From the NCBI GenBank assembly GCA_903873915.1, contig CAIQQH010000074.1, positions 1 through 46,820 on the forward strand: a stretch of DNA of 46,820 bases, in the 5' to 3' direction. The stretch's first letter is position 1, and every line of letters starts with the position of its first letter. Below, piece by piece: positions 25,762-35,072 of this stretch. A model generated the notes under the pieces. The model did no database searches. It saw only the letters and a program-made list of their open reading frames with translations, and was not told the origin of the DNA. Source of the stretch: an uncultured Flavobacteriia bacterium (GTDB lineage Bacteria; Bacteroidota; Bacteroidia; Flavobacteriales_D; Crocinitomicaceae). Made by a program: the position numbers and the translations under genes.

Positions 25762-26778
25762 ATGGACTCACTTACTCAAATTGTCCTCGGAGCTGCAGTG
25801 GCAGAGGCCGTGGCTGGACGAAAAATAGGCAACAAAGCACCACTCTGGGGTGCCATTGCCGGAACAATCCCCGATTTAGATGTCATTTTTAGTGGCTTAT
25901 ACCACCCTATCGATGGTGCCCTGGTGCATCGTGGACTTTCCCATTCCCTGCTTTTCGCTTGCTTCATGGCTCCGATACTTGGCTGGCTTGTTCATACACT
26001 TTATAAGAGAAAATACGAACGAAAAATGTGGATTAGCCTCTTCTTCTGGGGGATTATTACCCACCCCATGTTGGATATGTTTACGAATTATGGGACTTCG
26101 TTTTTTTGGCCATTCGACCTGCGCATTAAATTCAACACGGTATTCATCATTGATCCATTGTATACACTACCATTTATGATTTGTTTGATCATAGCCATGT
26201 TCAAAACACGAGAGAGTATCTCCCGTAGAAAATGGAATAATGGTGGACTCATTTATTCGACAAGCTACCTGCTTTTCGGGGTAATCATAAAGTTGATTAT
26301 TTTGGGAAATGCGAATACCTATTTTGCCGAAAGTCATTTACAAACGCGAAACGCCATGGTGGCTCCCATGCCATTCACTAGTTTTTATTGGATGATGCTC
26401 GCTGAAGATGATACGAATTATTACGTCGCCTACAAATCCATTTTCTACGAGTTTAAGCCGAAAGAGGTAGACACCATTCCAAAACATCAAAAAGAATTGC
26501 GCCAATTGAAATGGCCAGATAAAAATTATTCCAAGCAGCTCAAATTTATCTCCGATGGCTACTATACAACAAGCTCAGAAGGAAATGACTTTTATTTTTA
26601 TGACTTGCGTTTTGGCTGTGTGTCAAAAATTACGGGAGGCGCAAAAACTACCCCAATCATGGGCTTTAAAATGGTTGTTGACAATGGGATTGTGCAAAAA
26701 ACAACTAGGTTCGTGCCTTCTCGCGCCCTGAAGGACTTTAACTTTGGACTCTATTTTAACAAGATCTTTCATCCATGA
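25762..26778 (+). CDS. Membrane-bound metal-dependent hydrolase (YdjM/DUF457 family)
   Basis: The 338-aa protein begins MDSLTQIVLGAAVAEAVAGRKIG with the sequence pattern of PF04307. It contains IPDLDVI (Asp ligands, about 37-43), HRGLSHSLLF (metal-binding His, about 57-66) and THPMLDMFTNYG (about 99-110). About five TM segments precede a C-terminal extracytoplasmic domain of about 140 residues. The family is proposed to bind metal and hydrolyse an unidentified substrate. It overlaps the GH3 gene by 4 nt (ATGA). Confidence 0.88.
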   Translation: MDSLTQIVLGAAVAEAVAGRKIGNKAPLWGAIAGTIPDLDVIFSGLYHPIDGALVHRGLSHSLLFACFMAPILGWLVHTLYKRKYERKMWISLFFWGIITHPMLDMFTNYGTSFFWPFDLRIKFNTVFIIDPLYTLPFMICLIIAMFKTRESISRRKWNNGGLIYSTSYLLFGVIIKLIILGNANTYFAESHLQTRNAMVAPMPFTSFYWMMLAEDDTNYYVAYKSIFYEFKPKEVDTIPKHQKELRQLKWPDKNYSKQLKFISDGYYTTSSEGNDFYFYDLRFGCVSKITGGAKTTPIMGFKMVVDNGIVQKTTRFVPSRALKDFNFGLYFNKIFHP

Positions 26779-27914
26779 GAAAATATTTCATTTTACCAAG
26801 CCTCCTTGTTACGCTTTTTTATAGCTGTGCTCAAACATCGAATTCAGAGAAAAAAACTGAAAAACGCATTCAGCCCGAAGTTCAGAAAGAATTTAAACTC
26901 AGTGATTTCCTGACAGACAACAAGGATCTTGATGCCGAGGTAGAACGCGTATTTTCACAACTTGACGACACGGCAATTGTGGCACAACTCATCATGCCCG
27001 CGGTGGGTCGCTTAGGTCAGACAGAAGCTACGATTAAAGCGCACATTCGTCAACGCATCATCGGCGGTGTATTGATGCTCAATGGAAGCAAAGAGGAGTT
27101 CACTGCATGGATTAAAAATTTTGAGCAAATGAATGACACGCTTGGCAACCTGCCTTTCCTTTACAGTGCAGACGCCGAACCGAGCTTGGTCAATCGGAAA
27201 ATTATAGGATCCACTCCAGTTAAGAAAGCCAATGAAATGGTCAACATTGATGAAGTACGCGAATATGCCGATTTGATTTCAAAGGAGTTGAATGCCATTG
27301 GAATCAACTACAACTTCTCACCAGTGGTGGATATGTCGCCCAACAAAACCGTTGGATTCAGAAGCTTTGGTGCTATTCCTGCAAACATCATCCCGTGGTC
27401 AGATGCTTTCATTCAGCAAACACAATCGCACAATATTTTGGCTACAGCGAAACACTTTCCCGGCCATGGGCTCGTAAGCGGGGACACACACAAATCACTG
27501 CAAATGATCGATGGTGAATTGAAAGAAATTGGCAATTATCCTGAACTCATTAAAAATGGTGTATTGTCCATCATGGTGGCGCACATTGGCGTAACGAACA
27601 ATCCGACCTACGATACCAAAGGCATGCCCGCGACAACTTCAGAAACAATCGTTACGACACTTCTACGCGGAGAGTTTGGATTTAAAGGACTGATCGTCAC
27701 CGATGCGATGAACATGGGCGGTGTGGCAAGCATACCTAACTGTGAAGAAAAGGCAATTGCTGCGGGATGTGACATTGTACTTATGCCTGTCGATGCGAAA
27801 AAAGCACATGCCGACATTCTCAAAAAATACCGCTCTGATGCTGCATTCAAGAAAAAAGTGGATGCCGCGTCTAAGCGAGTTATCCGAATGAAAATCGCTC
27901 TAGGACTGCTTTAA
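26775..27914 (+). CDS. Glycoside hydrolase family 3 lipoprotein, probably beta-N-acetylhexosaminidase (NagZ-like)
   Basis: The 379-aa protein has a lipoprotein signal ending in FYSC (Cys18). A single GH3 N-terminal barrel follows, with NFSPVVDM, the signature KHFPGHG (226-232), the GDTH motif (236-239) and the nucleophile region VTDAMNMGG (Asp310). GDxH, used as an acid/base dyad, is specific to NagZ-type GH3 enzymes. These cut beta-1,4-linked GlcNAc in murein fragments. The lipobox predicts attachment to a membrane outside the cytoplasm, unlike the cytosolic NagZ of Enterobacteria. Its stop overlaps that of the convergent purT by 4 nt. Confidence 0.88.
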   Translation: MRKYFILPSLLVTLFYSCAQTSNSEKKTEKRIQPEVQKEFKLSDFLTDNKDLDAEVERVFSQLDDTAIVAQLIMPAVGRLGQTEATIKAHIRQRIIGGVLMLNGSKEEFTAWIKNFEQMNDTLGNLPFLYSADAEPSLVNRKIIGSTPVKKANEMVNIDEVREYADLISKELNAIGINYNFSPVVDMSPNKTVGFRSFGAIPANIIPWSDAFIQQTQSHNILATAKHFPGHGLVSGDTHKSLQMIDGELKEIGNYPELIKNGVLSIMVAHIGVTNNPTYDTKGMPATTSETIVTTLLRGEFGFKGLIVTDAMNMGGVASIPNCEEKAIAAGCDIVLMPVDAKKAHADILKKYRSDAAFKKKVDAASKRVIRMKIALGLL

Positions 27915-29071
27915 TTTACCTTAATTTCAGCAGCCATTGCTTTGGCTTTTTCGACCAATTCAACCGTGGATTCCGTACCATAAGTCAAGGCAACAGCCAT
28001 TCGTCTATAAGGTCTTGTGCTTGGTTTTCCAAAAATTCTAAAATCCGAATTGGTATAACTTGCTGCTTTTTCCAATCCACTAAAAGTTGGCCATTCATTG
28101 CTCTCTTTCGTAGCTAAAACCACAGCGCTTGCCCCATTCCGTGTGGCAACAATTTCTGGAATAGGCAATCCAAGTACAGCGCGCGCATGCAACTCAAATT
28201 CTGAAAAATTTTGTGTTCCTGCTAAAGTCACCATTCCAGTATCGTGCGGCCGAGGTGAAAGTTCAGAAAAGTAGGCGCCTTCCTTTGTAATGAAAAACTC
28301 AACCCCCCAAATACCTGCTCCACCAAGAGCTTGTGTCACACGAGCCGCCATTGATTTGGCTACCTCTAAATGTTCTGGATTCATGACTTGCGGTTGCCAA
28401 CTTTCTTGGTAGTCCCCGCGTTCTTGACGATGTCCGATGGGAGGACAAAAGAGCGTATCCCCATTTTTTTGAGTGACAGTAAGAAGCGTTATTTCATAGT
28501 CAAAATCAATAAATCCTTCCACGATGACCTCTTTCAAATCTCCACGTGAACCTTCCATGGCATAGTTCCATGCTTTCTCAATATCCTCTTCCGTGCGAAT
28601 CACTGATTGCCCCTTGCCAGAACTTGACATCAAGGGTTTTACAACGCAGGGCATTCCCGTAAATTCAACACCTTTCTTTAATGCTTCAAAGCTTGTTGCG
28701 TAACGATAAGGCGCTGTACGAACACCAACTTCAATGGCCGCCAAATCTCGGATTGCTTTTCTGTTCATCGTAAAATTTGCGGCTTTGGCGCTTGGCACAA
28801 CTTGAATCCCTGCCGCTTCGTAGTCATAAAAACGCTCCGTTCGAATGGCCTCAATTTCAGGGACGATGAGATCCGGCTGATGTTTTTCCACAATTCGATC
28901 TAAGGCATCACCATCTAGCATGTTAATCACTTCAAAGGCATTGGAAACCTGCATCGCTGGCGCTTCCGCGTAGCTATCTACAGCAACAACATACTGTCCA
29001 AGTCGTTGACATGAAATCACAAATTCTTTTCCAAGTTCACCTGAACCCAACAGCAGTATCTTTTTTCTCAT
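27911..29071 (-). CDS. purT: Formate-dependent phosphoribosylglycinamide formyltransferase (PurT)
   Basis: The 386-aa ATP-grasp enzyme shows [11 protein letters not shown] (6-16, N-terminal nucleotide-fold motif), [23 protein letters not shown] (the ATP-grasp P-loop), [28 protein letters not shown] (metal-binding and GAR-binding region, given in parts here) and [11 protein letters not shown]. It makes formyl-GAR from GAR, formate and ATP in purine synthesis. The ATG at 29071 was chosen because it gives [16 protein letters not shown], the family start. An upstream ATG at 29137 adds 22 residues outside the family. The -7 box ends only 4 nt before the ATG. Confidence 0.94.
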   Translation of the reverse strand: MRKKILLLGSGELGKEFVISCQRLGQYVVAVDSYAEAPAMQVSNAFEVINMLDGDALDRIVEKHQPDLIVPEIEAIRTERFYDYEAAGIQVVPSAKAANFTMNRKAIRDLAAIEVGVRTAPYRYATSFEALKKGVEFTGMPCVVKPLMSSSGKGQSVIRTEEDIEKAWNYAMEGSRGDLKEVIVEGFIDFDYEITLLTVTQKNGDTLFCPPIGHRQERGDYQESWQPQVMNPEHLEVAKSMAARVTQALGGAGIWGVEFFITKEGAYFSELSPRPHDTGMVTLAGTQNFSEFELHARAVLGLPIPEIVATRNGASAVVLATKESNEWPTFSGLEKAASYTNSDFRIFGKPSTRPYRRMAVALTYGTESTVELVEKAKAMAAEIKVN

Positions 29072-29075
29072 GCTA

Positions 29076-29083
29076 CAAAGATA
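29076..29083 (-). promoter_or_regulatory. -7 box of purT, 4 nt from the start codon
   Basis: On the minus strand TATCTTTG is a perfect match. Transcription would start at or next to the ATG, implying a leaderless or near-leaderless mRNA. Confidence 0.5.
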
Positions 29084-29162
29084 ATCATTGATTAAAAACC
29101 ACATATTTTCGACTGATATAAAAGGAAACGACATCAAAGGGTCAAGAAGATTAATAATTTCT

Positions 29163-29170
29163 TAACTTTG
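29163..29170 (+). promoter_or_regulatory. -7 box of the VTC operon, 5 nt from the start codon
   Basis: TAACTTTG, perfect TAnnTTTG, with the ATG at 29176. As for purT on the other strand, the transcript would be nearly leaderless. Confidence 0.5.
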
Positions 29171-29175
29171 CACAT

Positions 29176-29940
29176 ATGCTTAACCCTGCTATTCTTGAAA
29201 TACTTCTTGGCTTTGAGCCTATTACACTCTCCGAAATGGATCGTGTGAAGTTGATGAATCGCGTAGACACCAAATTTGCATTCTCCTTGCAGCAATTTCT
29301 TCAGTTTCTTCCTGAATTATCTGCTGCCTATAAAATTTTAGAAATCGAAGATACAAGAACCCCATTTTACGAGAGTTTGTACTTTGACGACGAACGATTT
29401 TCATTCTTCCAAGACCATCACAACGGGCGAACCAATCGATTTAAAGTGCGATTTAGAAAATATGTTGAATCGAATTTGACCTTTTTAGAAATCAAGCACA
29501 AATTCAAAGGACGCACCAACAAGAAACGCATTCGGGTGGAAAGCATACCAGATCAAATGGAAGCCCAGCATATTGATTTCATTAAGAGCGTCATTCCAAA
29601 GGAGGTCGATTTGAAAGCAGTCATGTGGAATTCTTTTCATAGAATAACCTTGGTGAATAAAATTGAAAATGAACGTTTGACCTTAGATTTCGACCTTACG
29701 TTTCGTTGGGAAGAAAAAACTGAGAAATTCGATAATGTGATCATCGCTGAACTTAAACAGGAAACGGTAAACAGAAATTCTGCTTTCTTTGCATTGATGA
29801 AAACAATAAATATTCGTCCGTACCGATTGAGTAAATATTGTATTGGATCCATTGAATTGTACGGCGGAAGCCGATTGAAATTTAACCGTTTTAAGAAAAA
29901 ACTTTTAACCCTAAAAAAAATAAATACTGATGCTGCCTAA
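29176..29940 (+). CDS. VTC-domain (polyphosphate polymerase-like) protein
   Basis: The 254-aa protein matches the VTC domain. It shows MNRVDTKFAF (about 27-36), ESLYFDD, NRFKVRFRKY (positively charged strand lining the tunnel), FLEIKHKFKGRTNKKRIRVE (about 109-128) and LTFRWEEK, the latter typical of the acidic strand. In eukaryotes the VTC domain makes polyphosphate from ATP; in bacteria the activity is largely unproven. The start codon lies 5 nt after the -7 box. It overlaps the DUF4956 gene by 11 nt, a pairing seen repeatedly in Bacteroidota. Together they may form a membrane-tethered enzyme. First gene of an eight-gene operon. Confidence 0.85.
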   Translation: MLNPAILEILLGFEPITLSEMDRVKLMNRVDTKFAFSLQQFLQFLPELSAAYKILEIEDTRTPFYESLYFDDERFSFFQDHHNGRTNRFKVRFRKYVESNLTFLEIKHKFKGRTNKKRIRVESIPDQMEAQHIDFIKSVIPKEVDLKAVMWNSFHRITLVNKIENERLTLDFDLTFRWEEKTEKFDNVIIAELKQETVNRNSAFFALMKTINIRPYRLSKYCIGSIELYGGSRLKFNRFKKKLLTLKKINTDAA

Positions 29941-30592
29941 TTTCTTACTTCCTCTCTCCAAAACCAACTTTCTTGGTCTCACACTTTTTAGTGATGACGC
30001 CTACGCCTTGCTTCTTCGCTTGGCAGTGAATATGATTGTTTTAACGATCCTAATTCGTTTTTTCTACTACGAGAAAACACGTCGTAAAGACTATTTGTTT
30101 ACCTATTACCTCATAGGCACGATTACATTTTTCTTGTGTTTCGGATTAAAGAAACTTGACATTGATACAGGAATGGGTCTAGGATTATTTGCCATCTTTG
30201 GAATTATCCGCTACCGTACAGATGCCATTGAAATTAAGGAGATGACTTACCTCTTTTTAATTATTGGTGTTAGTGTGGTGAACTCTTTGGCTTCAAAGCA
30301 AATCAGCATTGCCGAAATGGCGATTATTAATATTTCTGTGATGTTATTGACGTATGTCCTTGAGTATCGCTGGTTGGTAAAACATGAGACGCGCAAAACG
30401 ATCAATTACGAGCGGATTGATTTGATTCGTCCAGAACAGTACGATGAAATGAAAGCAGACTTAGAAAAGCGAACTGGAATAGCCATAAATCGCTTCGAAA
30501 TTGGAAAAATTGACTTCCTTACAGACACGGCTCAAGTTCGAATTTTCTACTTTGCGGATGACCAAGAATTTTCAGATTATTCAGCAAACTAA
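29930..30592 (+). CDS. DUF4956 membrane protein, partner of the VTC-domain protein
   Basis: The 220-aa protein has four to five TM segments in its first 150 residues, including LAVNMIVLTILIRFFYY. The signature GMGLGLFAIFGIIRYRTDAIEIKEMTY (about 83-110, quoted in part) is typical of DUF4956. A cytoplasmic C-terminal alpha/beta domain follows (about 165-220: RPEQYDEMKADLEKRTG). Function unknown. It overlaps the VTC gene by 11 nt (ATGCTGCCTAA), which implies translational coupling and probably a complex. Confidence 0.88.
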   Translation: MLPNFLLPLSKTNFLGLTLFSDDAYALLLRLAVNMIVLTILIRFFYYEKTRRKDYLFTYYLIGTITFFLCFGLKKLDIDTGMGLGLFAIFGIIRYRTDAIEIKEMTYLFLIIGVSVVNSLASKQISIAEMAIINISVMLLTYVLEYRWLVKHETRKTINYERIDLIRPEQYDEMKADLEKRTGIAINRFEIGKIDFLTDTAQVRIFYFADDQEFSDYSAN

Positions 30593-30610
30593 ATCAACTC
30601 TTCCCTAAAG

Positions 30611-31645
30611 ATGAAAGTGCTGAAGTACTTGCTCCTCCCCTTTTCACTCGTGTATTGGATGGCTGTAAGTCTTCGAAACTTCTGTTATTCTACTGGGATC
30701 TTCAAAACGCATACGATTGCCGCTAAGTCCATTTGCATTGGCAATCTTAGTGCTGGCGGGACAGGAAAGACGCCTATGACCTTGTTTTTGGCTGAGCATT
30801 TTTCAAAAACGAGAAACATAGCCATTTTGAGTCGTGGTTATGGCAGAAATTCAAGTGGATTTATCAAGATTGAACGCGAAACTGCTGCTGAAATTGCTGG
30901 TGATGAATCAGCGATGTATGCCAAAAGAAACCTGGAAAATACACGCGTTTTTGTCTGTGAAAAGCGTGCTTACGGAGTAAAAAAAATTATAGCTATTTAC
31001 CCATCTACTGATTTGATCTTATTGGATGACGCGCTTCAGCACCGAGCAGTCACTGCAGGATTTACGCTTATTTTAACGGATTACAGCGCACCATTTTACC
31101 ACGACTTGCCATTGCCCGCGGGACGCTTACGTGAATCCAAAAACGGAAAAAACCGAGCAAATGCTATTGTTGTAACGAAATGTCCTGCAGCATTAACAGC
31201 TGCTGAAAAAAATCAAATTGAACAAAAGATAAACACACCAAAAATTCCTATTTACTTCGCTTCCATTGCTTATTCCGTTCCAGTATCCATTGGTAAACAA
31301 ATCGAATTTTCAGCGGCCAAACGTGTTCTACTTGTCACTGCTATTGCAGATGCCTCATCACTCATCGCTCATTTCAGCGGTACTTTCGAAGTGATTCATC
31401 TTTCATTTCCCGATCATCATCCATATACCGACAACGACCTAATCAAGGTTCACCAAAAATTTGATACTTTTGCATCTGATGAAACAGCTATTGTCACCAC
31501 CGAAAAAGATTTGGTGAAATTGGCTGATTTATCTTCAGAGGCAACGATGAAGAGCTACCCATGGTTTTATCAACCAATAAGGGTTTCTATTGATCGCAAA
31601 GATGAATTTTTAGAACAATTGAATAGCTATGTTGACACAATTTAA
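30611..31645 (+). CDS. lpxK: Tetraacyldisaccharide 4'-kinase
   Basis: The 344-aa protein has an N-terminal membrane-associating segment (VLKYLLLPFSLVYWMA). The LpxK P-loop is GNLSAGGTGKTP (44-55). SRGYGRNSSG, LLDDALQHR and the C-terminal FPDHHPYTDNDL and TTEKD complete the family signature. The kinase phosphorylates lipid A precursor at the 4' position on the inner membrane. It follows the DUF4956 gene by 18 nt and overlaps the phosphorylase gene by 17 nt. Confidence 0.95.
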   Translation: MKVLKYLLLPFSLVYWMAVSLRNFCYSTGIFKTHTIAAKSICIGNLSAGGTGKTPMTLFLAEHFSKTRNIAILSRGYGRNSSGFIKIERETAAEIAGDESAMYAKRNLENTRVFVCEKRAYGVKKIIAIYPSTDLILLDDALQHRAVTAGFTLILTDYSAPFYHDLPLPAGRLRESKNGKNRANAIVVTKCPAALTAAEKNQIEQKINTPKIPIYFASIAYSVPVSIGKQIEFSAAKRVLLVTAIADASSLIAHFSGTFEVIHLSFPDHHPYTDNDLIKVHQKFDTFASDETAIVTTEKDLVKLADLSSEATMKSYPWFYQPIRVSIDRKDEFLEQLNSYVDTI

Positions 31646-32441
31646 AGAGTCTGTTGATTTTATCAAATCAAAAACATCAGTACAACCAACAATCGGTATC
31701 ATTTTAGGAACTGGACTAGGTGGACTTGTTAAGGAAATTTCCATCATTGATGAGATCCCTTACGACACCATTCCAAATTTCCCTGTTTCAACTGTGGAAA
31801 GCCACTCCGGCAAATTAATTTTTGGCGAGTTGGGCGGAAAGAAAGTAATGGCCATGCAAGGTCGCTTTCATTTCTATGAAGGATATACCATGCAACAGGT
31901 TACTTTTCCAGTGCGCGTTATGAAGTTAATGGGGATAGAACGCTTGTTTGTATCGAATGCTTCAGGAGGTGTAAATCCAGACTTCGAAGTGGGTGAAATC
32001 ATGATTCAGGATGACCACATCAACCTTTTTCCAGCACATCCACTCATCGGTAAGAACTTTGATGAATTAGGTCCACGTTTCCCCGACATGAGTGAACCTT
32101 ATGATCACAATATGATTGCATTGGCCAAAGACATTGCGAAAGAAAATAACATCCGTGTTTCAGTTGGTACCTATGCCGGTTTAACTGGTCCAACACTTGA
32201 AACACCTGCGGAATACAGTTACGTTCGAGCTATTGGCGCCGATGCGGTTGGAATGTCAACTGTTCCAGAGGTAATCGTTGCAAGACACATGGAAATCCCA
32301 TGTTTTGCCATTTCTATTATTACGGATCTTGGCGTACCCGGGAAAATTCACAAAGTGAGTCTTCAAGATGTGATCGACGTGGCAAGTCGTCAAGAGCCAA
32401 AGATGACGATCATCATGAAAGAATTAATCTCTAGAATATAA
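31629..32441 (+). CDS. Purine-nucleoside phosphorylase (PNP family, trimeric type)
   Basis: The 270-aa protein shows GTGLGGLVKEI (about 27-37), FPVSTVESHSGKL with the phosphate-binding His, MQGRFHFYEGYTMQQ, SNASGGVNP and GADAVGMSTVPEVIVARH. This is the pattern of trimeric purine nucleoside phosphorylase (PunA/PNP type). It cleaves inosine and guanosine to base and ribose-1-phosphate. Co-transcribed with lpxK upstream and gatB downstream (2-nt gap), a mixed operon of no obvious common pathway. Confidence 0.92.
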   Translation: MLTQFKESVDFIKSKTSVQPTIGIILGTGLGGLVKEISIIDEIPYDTIPNFPVSTVESHSGKLIFGELGGKKVMAMQGRFHFYEGYTMQQVTFPVRVMKLMGIERLFVSNASGGVNPDFEVGEIMIQDDHINLFPAHPLIGKNFDELGPRFPDMSEPYDHNMIALAKDIAKENNIRVSVGTYAGLTGPTLETPAEYSYVRAIGADAVGMSTVPEVIVARHMEIPCFAISIITDLGVPGKIHKVSLQDVIDVASRQEPKMTIIMKELISRI

Positions 32442-32443
32442 AC

Positions 32444-33901
32444 ATGGAGTCATCCATTCGCGACAAGTACGAAGTTGTCATAGGCCTTGAGGTGCATGCA
32501 CAGATGCTCACGAAGTCAAAGGCGTATTCCAACGACATCAACGAATACGGTTCACAGCCCAATTCAAATGTGAGCGTGATTACACTTGGACATCCGGGTA
32601 CACTTCCGAAGATGAACAAGAAAACCATTGAGTATGCCATCAAACTTGGCTTGGCATGTGGCTGTAAAATCGCTGAAGAACAATATTTTGCGCGAAAAAA
32701 CTATTTCTATCCCGATCTTCCAAAAGGGTATCAAATTACACAAGATAAAACCCCAATTTGCACAGGTGGAGTCATTCACATTAAATTGGAAAATGGCGAA
32801 GAAAAAGAAATTGGGTTGACACGCATTCACATGGAGGAAGATGCTGGGAAAAGCATCCATGATGTAGATGTATATGACACATTGGTCGATTTAAATCGCG
32901 CTGGAGTTCCACTTTTGGAGGTCGTTTCTGAACCCGACATTCGCAGTTCACAGGAAGCATATACGTATTTAACCGAAGTCCGGAAATTGGTGCGTTACCT
33001 CGATATCTGCGATGGGAACATGGAAGAAGGTTCTCTTCGCTGTGACGCCAATATTTCCGTTAGAATCAAAGGAAATCCAGAGTTTGGCACCAAGATCGAA
33101 GTGAAAAACATGAACTCCATCCGCAATGTGCAGCGTGCCATTGAGTTTGAGATTGTTCGACAAATTACTGCGCTAGAAAACGGAGAAACACTCTACCAAG
33201 AAACACGTTCCTACGATGCATTAAAGAATACCACGATGTCAATGCGCTCAAAAGAAGCCGCCAATGACTATCGGTATTTTCCCGAACCTGATTTACAACC
33301 CTTGATTGTTGACGAGGTTCAAATCAATGCAATACGCAAGGAAATGCCCGCACTACCTAGAGATTTGCACATCAAATACACGTCAACTCTTGGTTTATCC
33401 GAATACGATGCGGGAATATTGACGGATCAAAAAGGTACTGCGCTCTTTTACGAAGAAGTGATCGCCTTAACAAGCAATTACAAAGCCGCGGCGAACTGGA
33501 TAATTGGTGATGTGAAATCATACCTGAATGAGTTTGGTGTTGACATAGAAGACTTCCCTCTTCCTGCATTGAGGATTGCCGAATTGATTTCGCTTATTGA
33601 TGAAGGTAAGGTCTCCCCATCGATTGCCTCTCAGAAAATATTCCCAGTGATGCTGAAACATACGGAAAAAACGCCGTTGTTAATCGCGGAAGAACTCAAC
33701 CTCATCCAAGATTCAAATGAAGATGCAATCCTCGGATTCATCCAAGAGGTCATTCGTCTTCATCCGATAGAAACTGAACGCTACCGTGCTGGTGAAAAGC
33801 AACTGATCGGTTTCTTTATGGGACAATTGATGAAAGTGTCGAAAGGTAAAGCTGATCCAAAGGCAGCCAATGCAATGATGCGTCAAACTTTAGAACATTG
33901 A
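32444..33901 (+). CDS. gatB: Asp-tRNA(Asn)/Glu-tRNA(Gln) amidotransferase subunit B
   Basis: The 485-aa protein begins YEVVIGLEVHAQMLTKSKAY. It contains GHPGTLPKMN, FYPDLPKGYQITQ, DLNRAGVPLLEVVSEPD, GNMEEGSLRCDANIS and KNMNSIRNVQRAIEFE, the conserved GatB core carrying the kinase active site. The YqeY tail domain follows (about 395-485). GatB with GatA and GatC turns Glu-tRNA-Gln (or Asp-tRNA-Asn) into Gln-tRNA (or Asn-tRNA). gatA and gatC are not in the window. It starts 2 nt after the phosphorylase stop. Confidence 0.97.
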   Translation: MESSIRDKYEVVIGLEVHAQMLTKSKAYSNDINEYGSQPNSNVSVITLGHPGTLPKMNKKTIEYAIKLGLACGCKIAEEQYFARKNYFYPDLPKGYQITQDKTPICTGGVIHIKLENGEEKEIGLTRIHMEEDAGKSIHDVDVYDTLVDLNRAGVPLLEVVSEPDIRSSQEAYTYLTEVRKLVRYLDICDGNMEEGSLRCDANISVRIKGNPEFGTKIEVKNMNSIRNVQRAIEFEIVRQITALENGETLYQETRSYDALKNTTMSMRSKEAANDYRYFPEPDLQPLIVDEVQINAIRKEMPALPRDLHIKYTSTLGLSEYDAGILTDQKGTALFYEEVIALTSNYKAAANWIIGDVKSYLNEFGVDIEDFPLPALRIAELISLIDEGKVSPSIASQKIFPVMLKHTEKTPLLIAEELNLIQDSNEDAILGFIQEVIRLHPIETERYRAGEKQLIGFFMGQLMKVSKGKADPKAANAMMRQTLEH

Positions 33902-33902
33902 T

Positions 33903-35066
33903 ATGAAATTTCTTTTTGCCTTCGTCTTGCTTATAGTCGCTGCATCTTGCGGTCAATCCAACGATACCGATGAGCCAAAAAAACCGAAAGATAATTTTTC
34001 TGTAGTTGGAACCATCCAAGGTGCTGAAGGCATGACCATTTATCTTGAAGCATTGAGTCAACAAGGAACCATCGAAGTGGGCAAAGCAACAATTAACACA
34101 AATGGTTCATTTCAAATGAAGGGAAATGTCCCTGGGCTAGGTATTTATCAGCTGCGCTTGGGAGAATCTTCCGAAAAAATGATCCCGTTTACCTTATCAG
34201 AAAATGAACATGTAAAAGTGACAACCACCTTTGGTGAATTTACAACTCGACCAAATGTTTCTGGGACCGAATGGGCAAAACCTTTAAATACCTACATGGC
34301 TTTGTATGCTGATTTAATGGTCGCTCAGCAGAAATTAGAGGCGCAAAAATCAACGCTTTCAGAAGAGGAGATGATGACCATTTTCAGTGCCGAAAAAATC
34401 CCTGTAGATACATGGGCCTTAGAACAAATGACCAAAGATCCAGACAATGCATTCAACATCGTGCTTTCAACATCCGCCTCTCCCACATTAGGTTTTGACA
34501 AATGGGATCCTGCCTCATTGAATGTGCTTAAAACAGTAGCGGATGCCTTTAAAAAGCGTTTTGGTGATTCGCCGATGGCGTTGACAATGGAGAATCAAGT
34601 GGTACAAATTGAAAACGCCTATTCAGAATATCTTTCTACTAAATCCGGGGATCTAATTGCTCCAGATATCGAATTGAAAGATCCGAATGGGAAACCCATT
34701 AAACTCTCCTCACTCCGCGGAAAGGTAGTTTTGATCGATTTTTGGGCATCATGGTGCAGACCATGTCGCGCTGAAAATCCGAATGTTGTTCGCCTTTACA
34801 AGCAATTTAAGGACAAGGGATTTACCGTATATTCCGTTTCATTGGACGAAGATGCCGTGGCGTGGAAAAAGGCAATTGCACAAGATGGATTGATTTGGCC
34901 AACGCATGTAAGTGATTTGTTGGGATGGAGCACACCAGTCATTCAATTGTATAAATTTGATGGCATACCATACACAGTGCTCATAGATCGTGAAGGAAAA
35001 ATTATCGCCACTGGCCTTCGCGGAATGGAATTGGAACAAAAATTGAAAGAGGCGCTCGCAAAATAA
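33903..35066 (+). CDS. TlpA-like thioredoxin-domain lipoprotein with N-terminal DUF4369-type domain
   Basis: The 387-aa protein has a lipoprotein signal ending VAASC (Cys16). A DUF4369-like beta domain follows (about 35-125: TIQGAEGMTIYLEALSQQG). Then come a helical spacer and a C-terminal AhpC/TSA-type thioredoxin domain with the redox motif WCRPC (Cys285, Cys288) and the cis-Pro region GIPYTVLID. Such proteins act outside the cytoplasm in thiol-disulphide exchange. Starts 1 nt after the gatB stop; its paralogue follows after 6 nt. Confidence 0.9.
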   Translation: MKFLFAFVLLIVAASCGQSNDTDEPKKPKDNFSVVGTIQGAEGMTIYLEALSQQGTIEVGKATINTNGSFQMKGNVPGLGIYQLRLGESSEKMIPFTLSENEHVKVTTTFGEFTTRPNVSGTEWAKPLNTYMALYADLMVAQQKLEAQKSTLSEEEMMTIFSAEKIPVDTWALEQMTKDPDNAFNIVLSTSASPTLGFDKWDPASLNVLKTVADAFKKRFGDSPMALTMENQVVQIENAYSEYLSTKSGDLIAPDIELKDPNGKPIKLSSLRGKVVLIDFWASWCRPCRAENPNVVRLYKQFKDKGFTVYSVSLDEDAVAWKKAIAQDGLIWPTHVSDLLGWSTPVIQLYKFDGIPYTVLIDREGKIIATGLRGMELEQKLKEALAK

Positions 35067-35072
35067 AAAAAT

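Noticed and set aside
28000-29071. purT as purK or another ATP-grasp enzyme
   Set aside because: The [11 protein letters not shown] start, the GKGQS P-loop and the [11 protein letters not shown] segment are specific to PurT.
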